A model generated the notes under the pieces. It saw only the letters and a program-made list of their open reading frames with translations. It made no database searches and was not told where the DNA came from. A stretch of DNA of 64,000 nt from Blautia sp. An249. GTDB taxonomy: Bacteria; Bacillota; Clostridia; Lachnospirales; Lachnospiraceae. The stretch covers positions 1 to 64,000 of the forward strand of contig NZ_NFJL01000006.1 of NCBI RefSeq assembly GCF_002159835.1, read 5' to 3'. Positions 44,553 through 52,800 of this stretch are shown piece by piece. Each line of letters starts with the position of its first letter. Position 1 is the stretch's first letter. The position numbers and the translations under genes are program-made.

Positions 44553-45863
44553 GTGAATTTTACAGAGTTATATCAGAAGAAACGATGCTCTCCGGTGCAG
44601 GCCGTATCCGGGGTTACGTCAGGGCAGAGAGTTCTGCTTTGCAGTGAACCGGTAACGTTAGTGGAAGCTTTATATCAGAAAAGGGAAAGCTTTCACCCCC
44701 TTTATCTCTATTCCATGATGGGCTTTGCCAATCCAGGAATCTATGAACGTCTGTATGGAGAAGAAGGGATTGGACATTTTCAGGTATCTGTCAGTTATAT
44801 GACCCGGCCGGAAGCCCAGGCCATCAGGCGGGGCGTCCGGGTGGACCACCTCCTGACCCATTTCGGATATATCGAAGAGATGTTTCAGGAACAGATTCGC
44901 CCCGATTATGTTTTCTGCCATGTTTCCCCCATGGATGAGGAAGGCTATTTCTATATGGGTATCTGCCCCGGCCCCGGGCGGGTATCCATTGACCGGGGCG
45001 CAAAGGTAATTTTACAGGTAAATGAGAGGATTCCCCGGATTTCCACCTCATTTCAGCGGATTCATATCCGTGAAGTGGAAGCTCTCTGTGAGAGTTCTAC
45101 GGTTCTTCCGGAGATTCCGGATATGGAACCTACGGATTTAGAAGTAAAGATGGCGCGGCACATTGTGGAACGGATCGAAGATGGTTCTGTTATTCAGCTG
45201 GGCGTAGGGGGAGTCCCAAGCGCTGTGGGAAACTTTCTGATGGATCACCGGCATCTGGGAATCCATACGGAAGTATTTACCGATGTGATGCGGGTTTTGA
45301 TGGAAAAAGGGGTTGTGGACAACAGTCAGAAGCAGATCTGTCCGGGAAAATCGGTGGCCGGTTTTATCCAGGGAACCAGGGAGACCTACCGGTTTGTGGA
45401 CGAAAATCCGGAGATCTTCTTTGACCGGCTTTCCTGGGTGAACAATCCGGATGTCATTGGTCAGAATGAGAAGATGATTTCCATTAATTCCTGTATGGGT
45501 GTGGATCTGCGGGGGCAGGTCTGTTCGGAATGTATTGGTCTGGATACGTATGCGGGAAGCGGAGGTCAGCTCGACTTTGTCCGGGGCGTCCGGAGATCCA
45601 AAGGGGGGAAATCCTTCATCGCTATGCGTTCTTCTCTGGAGAAGAAGGACGGGACGCGGATTTCAAAAATTACTCTGACCCTGCCGCCGGGTTCTGCGGT
45701 GACCACACCCAGAAACGACGTTCACTATATTGTAACGGAATACGGTATCGCCCAGATGAGAAACCGCACACTAAAAGAAAAGGCGGAGGCGCTGATACAG
45801 ATTGCTCACCCACAGTTTCGGGAAGAATTAACTTATCAGGCCCAAAAAGCGGGGATTCTCTGA
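44553..45863 (+). CDS. Acetyl-CoA hydrolase / CoA-transferase family (Cat1/Cat2-like)
   Basis: GTG 44553 follows AAAGGAGCGG and gives 436 aa. The family's blocks are GVTSGQRVLLCSEPVTLVEAL, IQLGVGGVPSAVG, and the C-terminal GSGGQLDFVRGVRRSKGGK before GSAVTTPRNDVHYIVTEYG. These enzymes move CoA between acetyl-, butyryl- or 4-hydroxybutyryl-CoA and a free acid. The gene lies between the importer and the 2-oxoacid oxidoreductase, so it may activate the imported acid or recycle acetyl-CoA formed by the oxidoreductase. The exact donor cannot be read. Confidence 0.88.
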   Translation: MNFTELYQKKRCSPVQAVSGVTSGQRVLLCSEPVTLVEALYQKRESFHPLYLYSMMGFANPGIYERLYGEEGIGHFQVSVSYMTRPEAQAIRRGVRVDHLLTHFGYIEEMFQEQIRPDYVFCHVSPMDEEGYFYMGICPGPGRVSIDRGAKVILQVNERIPRISTSFQRIHIREVEALCESSTVLPEIPDMEPTDLEVKMARHIVERIEDGSVIQLGVGGVPSAVGNFLMDHRHLGIHTEVFTDVMRVLMEKGVVDNSQKQICPGKSVAGFIQGTRETYRFVDENPEIFFDRLSWVNNPDVIGQNEKMISINSCMGVDLRGQVCSECIGLDTYAGSGGQLDFVRGVRRSKGGKSFIAMRSSLEKKDGTRISKITLTLPPGSAVTTPRNDVHYIVTEYGIAQMRNRTLKEKAEALIQIAHPQFREELTYQAQKAGIL

Positions 45864-45885
45864 AGATACCATGGAAGGAGAAAGA

Positions 45886-46101
45886 ATGAGCCGAATTGTA
45901 ATTGAGAAAGAACTGTGCAAAGGCTGTGAGTATTGCGTAACTTACTGTCCGAAACAGTTGATACATATAGGAACTGCATTTAATTCTATGGGGTTTAAGT
46001 ATGCAGTCCCGGAGGATAAAGAGGGACAGTGTACAGCCTGCGGAATCTGTGCGCTGATGTGTCCGGATGCAGCCATTGAGGTTTATCAGACAGAAAAATA
46101 A
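45886..46101 (+). CDS. 2[4Fe-4S] ferredoxin subunit of 2-oxoacid oxidoreductase
   Basis: I take ATG 45886, six bases after AAGGAG, giving 71 aa (MSRIVIEKELCKGCEYC). Two typical cluster motifs are present: CKGCEYCVTYCPK and CTACGICALMCPD, each with C-x2-C-x2-C-x3-C spacing. It is the delta-type subunit of a KorABCD-like oxidoreductase, passing electrons from ThDP chemistry to soluble ferredoxin. It precedes the alpha gene by 31 bases in the operon order delta, alpha, beta, gamma. Confidence 0.92.
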   Translation: MSRIVIEKELCKGCEYCVTYCPKQLIHIGTAFNSMGFKYAVPEDKEGQCTACGICALMCPDAAIEVYQTEK

Positions 46102-46112
46102 GGAGGAGACCT

Positions 46113-47192
46113 ATGTCACGAAAATTTATTGACGGGAATGTGGCCATGGCAGAAGCTGCAGTGGCAGCAGGCTGCCGTCTGTTTGCCGGATTTCCCATTA
46201 CCCCTCAAAGTCCCATGCCGGAGTATTTATCCGACCGGCTGCCCCAGGTGGGAGGCAGTTTCATACAGGCAGAAAGTGAAGTGGTTTCCGCCAATATTTT
46301 ACTGGGCGCCAGTTACGGAGGTCTGCGGTGTATGACAAGTACTTCAGGACCCGGATTCTCCCTGATGGCAGAGGGAATCAGCTTCATTATCGGAAGTGAA
46401 GCTCCCTGTGTGCTTATTGACGTTGCCAGGCCAGGTCCGGGAATGGGCGGCATCGGGGGATGCAGCCAGGACTATCTTTATGCGGTAAAAGGACTGGGAG
46501 CCGGAGGCGGCAGAGCCTTTGTCATTTCTCCGTCTACCATACAGGAGGCGGTAGATGTGGTTTATGAAAGTTTTGATCTTGCAGATCAGTACCGGACGCC
46601 GGTGGTGGTTCTGACAGATAAACTTCTGGCGGCGACCACAGAAGCGGTGGAGCTTCCGCCCCTGCGGGATTTATCCACCCTCCCTGATAAATCTTCCTGG
46701 CTGATTACGAAAAGGGACAGTATGAAATTTGAAGATAAACGAATCTGCCAGTCCATGCTGCTTCCCGTTTCTGCCCAGGAAGAATTCTGTATAAAACTGG
46801 CAGAGAAATATCAGCAGTGGGAAGAAAAGGAAGTCCGCTGGGAAGAATTTCTGATGGAAGACGCCCAGGTGGTATTGTTTGCCTACGGATCCGTGGGAAG
46901 AATCGTCCGGGAGGCGGTACGGCAGCTTCGGGCCATGGGAATTCCGGCAGGACTGTTCCGTCCAATTACCCTGTTTCCTTTCCCTCAGAAACAGATTGAA
47001 AACTTACGCTATGAAAATCTGAAAAAAGCTGTCTGCGTGGAAATGGCTATTCCCGGGCAGATGCTGGAGGATGTCCAGCGCAGTGTGAAAGGAAAAATAG
47101 AAGTGGATTTCTATGGCCGCGGCGGCGGTATGCTGGTGACGCCTCAGGAGGTCGTGCAGTATGTGAAAGAACAGTGGGAAAGGGGCGTGTGA
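46113..47192 (+). CDS. 2-oxoacid:ferredoxin oxidoreductase alpha subunit
   Basis: The 359-aa subunit has GFPITPQSPMPEYLSDRLP, the acid-rich QAESEVVSANILLGASYGG, TSTSGPGFSLMAEG and VDVARPGPGMGGIGG-type blocks of KorA/VorB proteins. It forms the ThDP and CoA half-site with the beta subunit and turns a 2-oxoacid plus CoA into acyl-CoA and CO2 with reduced ferredoxin. Substrate choice (pyruvate, 2-oxoglutarate, branched or aryl 2-oxoacids) is not readable. Start at ATG 46145? no: ATG 46113 after AGGAGGAG is preferred. Confidence 0.92.
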   Translation: MSRKFIDGNVAMAEAAVAAGCRLFAGFPITPQSPMPEYLSDRLPQVGGSFIQAESEVVSANILLGASYGGLRCMTSTSGPGFSLMAEGISFIIGSEAPCVLIDVARPGPGMGGIGGCSQDYLYAVKGLGAGGGRAFVISPSTIQEAVDVVYESFDLADQYRTPVVVLTDKLLAATTEAVELPPLRDLSTLPDKSSWLITKRDSMKFEDKRICQSMLLPVSAQEEFCIKLAEKYQQWEEKEVRWEEFLMEDAQVVLFAYGSVGRIVREAVRQLRAMGIPAGLFRPITLFPFPQKQIENLRYENLKKAVCVEMAIPGQMLEDVQRSVKGKIEVDFYGRGGGMLVTPQEVVQYVKEQWERGV

Positions 47193-47194
47193 AA

Positions 47195-47932
47195 ATGGAA
47201 AAAGCAGTTTATCAGCGGTCAAAATTATATATGGGCGGTCATCCCCTGTGTTCAGGCTGTATGCACGGCTTAATCGGAAAACTGATTCTGGATACTCTGG
47301 AGGAATTAGAGATTGCACCAGAGAATACCACTTTGCTGTTTCCGCCGGGGTGCGGTCCTCAGCAGGATTTCTGCATAAATATTAACACGGTAATGGTAGG
47401 ACTGGGAAGATCGGCGGCTGTGGCCACGGGAATTAAAAGAGGAAATCCGGATCATTTTGTCCTTTGCTGGGACGGGGACGGGGCCGATGCAGCCATAGGA
47501 ATAGGAGATGTAATCCATGCGGCGGCACGAAAAGAAAATATTACTGTAATTATGGTAAATAACTCCCTGTTTGCCAATACGGGAGGACAGATGGCGCCTA
47601 CCACTTTACTGGGACAAAAGTCCACCACCTGTCCACAGGGAAGAAAGGAGGACGTGGAAGGCTATCCCATTAATCTGGCAGAAATCCTGGCTCAGGTAGA
47701 AGGGACCCGGTTCTCAGCCAGAATGGCAGTTTACGATCCAGCTCATGTGAGAAAGGCGAAGAAAGCTTTAAAAACAGCCTTCCGTCTGCAGGTGGAGAAG
47801 AAAGGGTTTGCCTTTGTGGAGTTTTTGTCCAACTGTCCCACCAACTGGCATATGACGCCGCTTAAGTCCATTGAACATATTAAGGAGATGTCGCAGCTTC
47901 AATATCCCATCGGTATTTTTAAAGGAGAATGA
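47195..47932 (+). CDS. 2-oxoacid:ferredoxin oxidoreductase beta subunit
   Basis: I take ATG 47195, after AAGGGG; a GTG at 47174 lies inside the alpha gene. The 245-aa subunit has HPLCSGCMHGLIGKLI, PPGCGPQQD and the ThDP-binding GDGDGADAAIGIGD ending in NNSLFANTGGQM. It binds ThDP and, with a CxxC-type Cys pair near residues 20-23, is likely to hold a cluster. It is read in the same operon and ends four bases inside the gamma gene. Confidence 0.92.
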   Translation: MEKAVYQRSKLYMGGHPLCSGCMHGLIGKLILDTLEELEIAPENTTLLFPPGCGPQQDFCININTVMVGLGRSAAVATGIKRGNPDHFVLCWDGDGADAAIGIGDVIHAAARKENITVIMVNNSLFANTGGQMAPTTLLGQKSTTCPQGRKEDVEGYPINLAEILAQVEGTRFSARMAVYDPAHVRKAKKALKTAFRLQVEKKGFAFVEFLSNCPTNWHMTPLKSIEHIKEMSQLQYPIGIFKGE

Positions 47933-47934
47933 GT

Positions 47935-48498
47935 ATGGAAACGAAAATTTTTTTAGGCGGTCTTGGAGGCCAGGGCGTGGTAATGGGAGGAAAACTGCTG
48001 GGTATGGCGGCAGTGAGGAAAGGCGGTTTTGCCACCTCCTATTCAGAATATGCCCCTGCCATGAGAAACGGATATACTTATACTACGTTGATTCTGTCGG
48101 AAAAAGAAGTAGGCGCCCAGGTAACTTCTTCTTATGACTGTATGGCATTTTTCGATGAGGATTCCTGCGTCACCCAAAGCCCGTATCTGAAAGAGAATGG
48201 CTGTTATCTGGTAAATACCAGTCTGGTAAAAACCATGCCTGATACAAAAAGAGGAAAACTGTATCAGATCCCTGCCTCGGAAATTGCGGATGAGCTGGGA
48301 AATCCCCGGTTTCTGAATGTAATTATGATGGGAGCCATTGTGGAGGCCAGTAACTGTCTGGAACCGGAAGAGGTGGAGGCAGCTATCCGGGAATCTTTCG
48401 GGAAGAAACCCCAGGTTGCTCTGGCCAACATTCAGGCATTTCAAAGGGGAAGAGAGACGGTTCGTTCGCAGAAAAACCAACAGGAGGGAGAAGAATGA
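47935..48498 (+). CDS. 2-oxoacid:ferredoxin oxidoreductase gamma subunit
   Basis: ATG 47935 follows AAAGGAG by seven bases, so I prefer it to ATG 47929; the product is 187 aa. The glycine-rich GGLGGQGVVMGGKLLGMAA at the N-terminus, then FATSYSEYAPAMRNGYTYTT, are the marks of KorC/VorA-type gamma subunits. It completes the four-part enzyme. Its stop overlaps the ATG of the next gene (ATGA), so the ketopantoate-reductase-like enzyme is coupled to it. Confidence 0.92.
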   Translation: METKIFLGGLGGQGVVMGGKLLGMAAVRKGGFATSYSEYAPAMRNGYTYTTLILSEKEVGAQVTSSYDCMAFFDEDSCVTQSPYLKENGCYLVNTSLVKTMPDTKRGKLYQIPASEIADELGNPRFLNVIMMGAIVEASNCLEPEEVEAAIRESFGKKPQVALANIQAFQRGRETVRSQKNQQEGEE

Positions 48499-49466
48499 AG
48501 ATAGCAGTACTGGGAGCCGGCGCCATGGGTTCCTTAGTGGGGGCCCATCTGAAAAAAGGCGGCCAGCAGGTCTTTTTCGTAGATCCTTATGAAGCTCATA
48601 TGAAGGCGGTACAGGAAAAAGGAATTACCATGGACCTGGAAGGCAGGGAAGAAGAAACGGTCAGGATAGACGCAGCGGTAACAAAGGGCTGGGAAGTTGG
48701 CTGCTGTGATTTGGTGATTCTGCTGGTAAAAGGGATGAACACGGAGCGTATTATTTTAGAAAATCCGGAATTATTCGGGGATCATACGGTAGTCATTTCC
48801 CTGCAAAACGGGATCGGAAACGCAGATACTCTGGCCGGAATATTTCCCAGAGACCGCATTGGCTACGGTGTTTTAAAATCCTCGGCCACCCTTACAAAAC
48901 CGGGGAAGATTAAGGGGAGGGTGAAGTTTCCTTACAGTTCCAAAGGGGTCTGGTTCTCCCCTCTGGAGAAAAATACCCGGTACGCCTATGTCTTTCATGA
49001 ATTGGAAAAGGCGTTAAATCAGGGTGGTTTTCCTGCGGCTCTTTCTGAGGAGACTGAAAAAATCCTCTGGGATAAGCTGTATATTAACGTGCTTTATAAC
49101 GCCCCCTGCGCCTTGCTGCAGCTGGCCGGGGAAGACTTTATGCGGGAGGAAGACGGGAAGAAACTGCTAAAGGAGCTGGCCGGGGAAGTCTGCCGGGTGG
49201 CAAATGCAAAGGGAATTCCTATGGATGAAAAGGAGTACTGGGAAAAAGAATGTGAAAATATCAGTCAGGTACCAAAGGGGGAACATCACTTTACCTCCAT
49301 GGTTCTGGATGTTTTTTATGAGCGCCCCACAGAAGTGGAATTTCTGAATGGAGCTGTCTGCCGGGAAGGGAAGAAACTGGGAATTTCGACTCCTTATAAT
49401 GAGGCGGTTTACTATCTGATGAAGGTTCGGCAGAAAACTTATTCTCTTATTTATGGAAAACAGTAA
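48495..49466 (+). CDS. Ketopantoate reductase-family oxidoreductase
   Basis: The 323-aa protein has the Rossmann motif AVLGAGAMGSLVGAHL, LVKGMNTERI, the ISLQNGIGNADTL block and KLYINVLYNAPCALLQL, as in PanE. Its C-terminal half has the family's substrate-binding lysine region. PanE reduces 2-dehydropantoate with NADPH, but the context of catabolic genes and overlap with the oxidoreductase suggest a different 2-oxoacid or 2-hydroxyacid substrate. It is likely to interconvert the pathway's 2-oxoacid with a hydroxy acid. Confidence 0.85.
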   Translation: MKIAVLGAGAMGSLVGAHLKKGGQQVFFVDPYEAHMKAVQEKGITMDLEGREEETVRIDAAVTKGWEVGCCDLVILLVKGMNTERIILENPELFGDHTVVISLQNGIGNADTLAGIFPRDRIGYGVLKSSATLTKPGKIKGRVKFPYSSKGVWFSPLEKNTRYAYVFHELEKALNQGGFPAALSEETEKILWDKLYINVLYNAPCALLQLAGEDFMREEDGKKLLKELAGEVCRVANAKGIPMDEKEYWEKECENISQVPKGEHHFTSMVLDVFYERPTEVEFLNGAVCREGKKLGISTPYNEAVYYLMKVRQKTYSLIYGKQ

Positions 49467-49537
49467 GTGCGGTCAAAAACTGGAAATAAGTGGAAACTAC
49501 CGGTCAGCCTTACTATTTTAAAGGAGGTATGTTATAA

Positions 49538-49966
49538 TTGTTGTACCAAATTCAGGAAGAAACCAAGCATGAATTAAAACAATTTCATATTCTTGTTCAT
49601 GAAGACAGATTTCAGGTGCATCTGACCGCTATGCAGTGTGGGAAAGACTGGAATGTACTCCTGATAGGAGGGGAAAAGCATCATGTGGGAGCCATTGCCC
49701 TCGGTGTTCCCGGCTATATTGATGAAGACAGAAGCCGGCCAACCGTTTCTGTAAGTTCCCTGTGCGTTACAGGACATAAGGACGATGAACTTGCCCGGAT
49801 GGCTGCGGAAGAGCTGGGGAAAAACCTGGCCGCACGGGTGGTTGTTGTGGTAGGAATTCATCTGGATAAGGCAACCCCGAAAGAGATTAGCTCCATATGC
49901 AATGCTGCGATGACTTGCTGTAAGAAACTGGAAGAACAGATAGATTTGACGAAAGTGGGAGCCTGA
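49538..49966 (+). CDS. LpdD-like prenylated-flavin decarboxylase partner protein
   Basis: TTG 49538 follows AGGAGG, giving 142 aa. The sequence KHHVGAIALGVPG, then TVSVSSLCVTGHKDDELAR, then VVVVVGIHLDKATPKEI matches the small LpdD subunit type that accompanies UbiD-like decarboxylases and UbiX (gallate decarboxylase LpdB-C-D). I recall the family by pattern only. UbiX and UbiD lie 4-6 kb downstream in the second operon under the same operator, which supports the call. It may help load or mature the prenylated FMN enzyme. Confidence 0.65.
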   Translation: MLYQIQEETKHELKQFHILVHEDRFQVHLTAMQCGKDWNVLLIGGEKHHVGAIALGVPGYIDEDRSRPTVSVSSLCVTGHKDDELARMAAEELGKNLAARVVVVVGIHLDKATPKEISSICNAAMTCCKKLEEQIDLTKVGA

Positions 49967-49971
49967 AAAAC

Positions 49972-50871
49972 GTGACATTTGAGCAGTTAGAATATTTTAT
50001 GTTAATCGAAAAGTATAAAAGTTTTTCCAGAGCGGCTGAGGAGAATTATCTTTCTCAGCCTACTTTGTCCAAACAGATCAAAGCCCTGGAAAAAGAGCTG
50101 GGAGTTGAACTGTTTGTACGTACTTCCAGAAGTATCCGCCTGACAGATGCCGGGCGGGAGTTCTCACAGTTTGTACATAAAGTCATGCAGGAATACTACA
50201 GGATTAAAACAACCCTGAGGGACTACGGGAAGGCGAAAAAGAAGCTGGTAATCTCCACCATTCCCGTGGCGCCCCGCTATGGCCTTCTGAAAGTAATCCG
50301 GGAGTTCTGTAAATTCTATGAAAATGTGGATGTGGAACTGGTGGAGCAGAATACGGATCTGGCTTTAAAAGCCCTGGAAAACGATACTTCCGATATGGCC
50401 TTTATCAGAAGCAAGTACATCCCCGACGGAGAGTACGGAGCCTATCCTCTGATTAAAGACGAGCTGGTTCTGGTAGTATCCAAGGATCATCCCTTTGCCC
50501 AGGAAAAAAGCATTTTTCTCAGAGACGCCCAGTATGAGCAGTTTATCTTTCTGGGGACCAATACGGGCCTTTACCGTATCTGTATGGACGAGTGCAGGAG
50601 AGCAGGCTTTATTCCGAAAGCCAGGGAGCGAAATGTGCGGGTGGAGACGCTGGAGGAACTGCTGATTGAAGAAAACTGCGCTTCTCTTCTGATGAACAGC
50701 GTGGCCAGCCGTCTTTCCCTGGATAAGCTGAAGATTGTGAGACTGAAAGAACATCCACAGATGGATATTTGTCTTGTTTTAAAGCTGGAACAACTGACGG
50801 ATTTAAAGAAAACGTTTATTGAATATGCAACAGATTATATGATGGACTATTATACGAAAGGAACTTTCTAG
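49972..50871 (+). CDS. LysR-family transcriptional activator of both operons
   Basis: GTG 49972 lies six bases past the lpdD-like gene, so the regulator is the last gene of the operon it probably controls. The 299-aa protein has an N-terminal winged HTH (FEQLEYFMLIEKYKSFSRAAEEN, then LSQPTLSKQIKALEKELGVELF) and a periplasmic-binding-like effector domain. The palindromes TATTC-N7-GAATA at 41150 and 50955 fit its box. The effector is probably a pathway acid. A hairpin (50881-50906) follows the stop. Confidence 0.92.
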   Translation: MTFEQLEYFMLIEKYKSFSRAAEENYLSQPTLSKQIKALEKELGVELFVRTSRSIRLTDAGREFSQFVHKVMQEYYRIKTTLRDYGKAKKKLVISTIPVAPRYGLLKVIREFCKFYENVDVELVEQNTDLALKALENDTSDMAFIRSKYIPDGEYGAYPLIKDELVLVVSKDHPFAQEKSIFLRDAQYEQFIFLGTNTGLYRICMDECRRAGFIPKARERNVRVETLEELLIEENCASLLMNSVASRLSLDKLKIVRLKEHPQMDICLVLKLEQLTDLKKTFIEYATDYMMDYYTKGTF

Positions 50872-50880
50872 GAAAGTGAA

Positions 50881-50906
50881 GAGGCATGGCCGGACGGCCA
50901 TGCCTC
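50881..50906 (+). terminator. Hairpin after the LysR gene
   Basis: GAGGCATGGCC pairs exactly with GGCCATGCCTC, followed by TTGT. The T-run is weak but the stem is strong. Confidence 0.6.
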
Positions 50907-50951
50907 TTGTACACTGACGCTGATTTTTTTCTATATCACCATTACAAAATT

Positions 50952-51021
50952 ATCTATTCGATTTCGGAATAGATAGCCTTCCTTATTAGAATTGCATAGA
51001 AATAAAGTGTAATGATACTAT
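50952..51021 (+). promoter_or_regulatory. LysR-type operator and promoter of the UGSC operon
   Basis: ATCTATTC-N7-GAATAGAT (50952-50974) is a perfect 8-bp palindrome. Its centre is 29 bases before the -35 box TTGCAT (50992-50997), which has an 18-base spacer to TACTAT (51016-51021). The core TATTC-N7-GAATA and this distance match those before the TAXI operon. Confidence 0.8.
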
Positions 51022-51062
51022 TAAGTCAGATAATTTAAACCGACAAAAGGAAGGAGAGGCTT

Positions 51063-52766
51063 ATGGGAGAATATTTAAACCGCTTATTAGATCCAAGGGG
51101 GTATCAGGAAAGAGAGGTTATTCAGCTGGCCAAAAGAGTCAGTCTGGAAGAGCTGAGACAGGGGAAACTTCTGTTTTATAACAACACCAAACTGGACTTC
51201 TGCAACTATTATACAGTGTTTGACCGGATCAAAGAACGGCTGGAAGAACTGGGAATCACCAATTACGTGGAATATAAAGAAACTGTCCGTGGAAAAGATG
51301 CCCGGAAACTGGAGGAATATGCCCGGATGCTGGCACAGGAAAAACCTACGGCGGCCATTGTTGCTTTCGGGGATATGGGAACCTCTTCTTCTACTACCGT
51401 CTTAACTATTGCCCTGGAGAAACTGGGGATTCCCACTGTCTACATGACAGCGCCTCCGGGAACCGGGATTACAGAAGGCGTGGGAGTATACCGGGCAGGA
51501 CATCTCTGTATGTGCTCTGTGGATATTTACCAGGCCAGTACCGTGGAAGAAATTGCAGCGGAAGTGGACAGGCACTGGGATTACATTATTAAGTCCCTGA
51601 CCGTAAACGGAGAAGAACTGGAAGAGCTGGCGCACATTGATTTTAAAATGGATAAAACGGCTCCGGCAAAAGACGGATTCCTCCCCTATATGATAGAAAA
51701 AGATGAGGAAAGGGAAAAGGAACCGGGCGCTTATCTGGAAGAAATTAATGAATATTTTAATCAGGAACATATCAGCGACGGTCTGCCGATCATCCCTCCT
51801 ACCCGGCGGCGCTACGAGGCCATGCTGGAATATTGCCCCTTTGATGAGAATATGGTGCTGTGCGCCCCCAGCGGTCCCAGTGGAAAAACAGTCACCGTAA
51901 AAGATGTGGCAGTTGCCGCCGTTATGGCAGGCTGTAAGCCAAATGCCATGCCGGTTTTAATCGCAGCCTTTAAAGCTTTAAACAGTCCCCTTTACAATCT
52001 GAATCAGTCCGTAACCACATCCCATCCGGGAGGAAACATGGTTCTGGTTTCCGGCCCCATTGCCCAGGAAATCGGCATTTCCGGAAAACAGGGCTGCTTA
52101 GGGCCGGGATGGCCGGCAAATGCCACCATCGGCCGGGCGGTCAATCTGGTGATTATGAATGTTTTCCGTTCGGTTCCCGGTATCTGTGATCTGGACTGTA
52201 TTGCTTCTCAGGCAGAGTTTACTTACTGCTTTGCAGAAGAACCGGAGCTGGCACAGTGGAAGATGATCAACGAAGACCGTTTCGACTCAGAAACAACCAC
52301 CGTCTACGTGCTGAAAGCGGAGCCTCTCCATGACATCATTGATTTCCTCAGTCTGAACGGACATGACCTGCTGGATACCATTACGGCCTGCTGTACCACC
52401 TTAGGTTCCAACAATGCGTATATGCCGGGACCGCTGGTGGTCTGCCTGACGCCGGATCATGCCATGATGCTGAAAAAAGCAGGATATACCAAGGAAATGA
52501 TTCAGGAGCATATTCACCAGTACGTATACCATGAAGTACCTATGGTCAGAAACAGGGGCCTGGTTCCCGTAAGACCGAAAGAATGGGAGAACCGCCATCC
52601 TCTGCCTGTAACCCGTACGCCCAAAGATGTGGAAGTTGTGGTAATCGGAGGACGGGGCGGCCATTCCGGAGTCATCCTGCCATGGGCGCTGCACAGCGAA
52701 GGATGTGTGGAAGCAGTCCGCCTGCCGGATGGAACAGCAGCAAAAACCATAGAGGAATTTAAATAA
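51063..52766 (+). CDS. UGSC-type domain fused to its partner domain; redox residues lost
   Basis: The 567-aa protein opens with MGEYLNRLLDPRGYQ. Residues ~35-240 match the UGSC (seleno)protein type: KLLFYNNTKLDFCNYY, then AAIVAFGDMGTSSSTT, then LGIPTVYMTAPPGTG. The motif normally reads GD-U/C-GSC; here M105 replaces the Sec/Cys and S108 the Cys, so the thiol/selenol pair is gone. Residues ~250-567 form the larger partner domain (SDGLPIIPPTRRRYEAMLE, then GCLGPGWPANATIGRAVNL), which in other genomes is often separate. No UGA is seen at M105 (ATG). Function is unknown; as the first gene of the operon, it may be the pathway's key new enzyme. Confidence 0.7.
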   Translation: MGEYLNRLLDPRGYQEREVIQLAKRVSLEELRQGKLLFYNNTKLDFCNYYTVFDRIKERLEELGITNYVEYKETVRGKDARKLEEYARMLAQEKPTAAIVAFGDMGTSSSTTVLTIALEKLGIPTVYMTAPPGTGITEGVGVYRAGHLCMCSVDIYQASTVEEIAAEVDRHWDYIIKSLTVNGEELEELAHIDFKMDKTAPAKDGFLPYMIEKDEEREKEPGAYLEEINEYFNQEHISDGLPIIPPTRRRYEAMLEYCPFDENMVLCAPSGPSGKTVTVKDVAVAAVMAGCKPNAMPVLIAAFKALNSPLYNLNQSVTTSHPGGNMVLVSGPIAQEIGISGKQGCLGPGWPANATIGRAVNLVIMNVFRSVPGICDLDCIASQAEFTYCFAEEPELAQWKMINEDRFDSETTTVYVLKAEPLHDIIDFLSLNGHDLLDTITACCTTLGSNNAYMPGPLVVCLTPDHAMMLKKAGYTKEMIQEHIHQYVYHEVPMVRNRGLVPVRPKEWENRHPLPVTRTPKDVEVVVIGGRGGHSGVILPWALHSEGCVEAVRLPDGTAAKTIEEFK

Positions 52767-52800
52767 ATCTTATTCTGTACCACGGAAGGAAAGGAGTTTT

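Noticed and set aside
51369-51392. Selenocysteine (UGA) in the UGSC-type motif
   Set aside because: The codon at the Sec position is ATG and there is no in-frame TGA in the gene.
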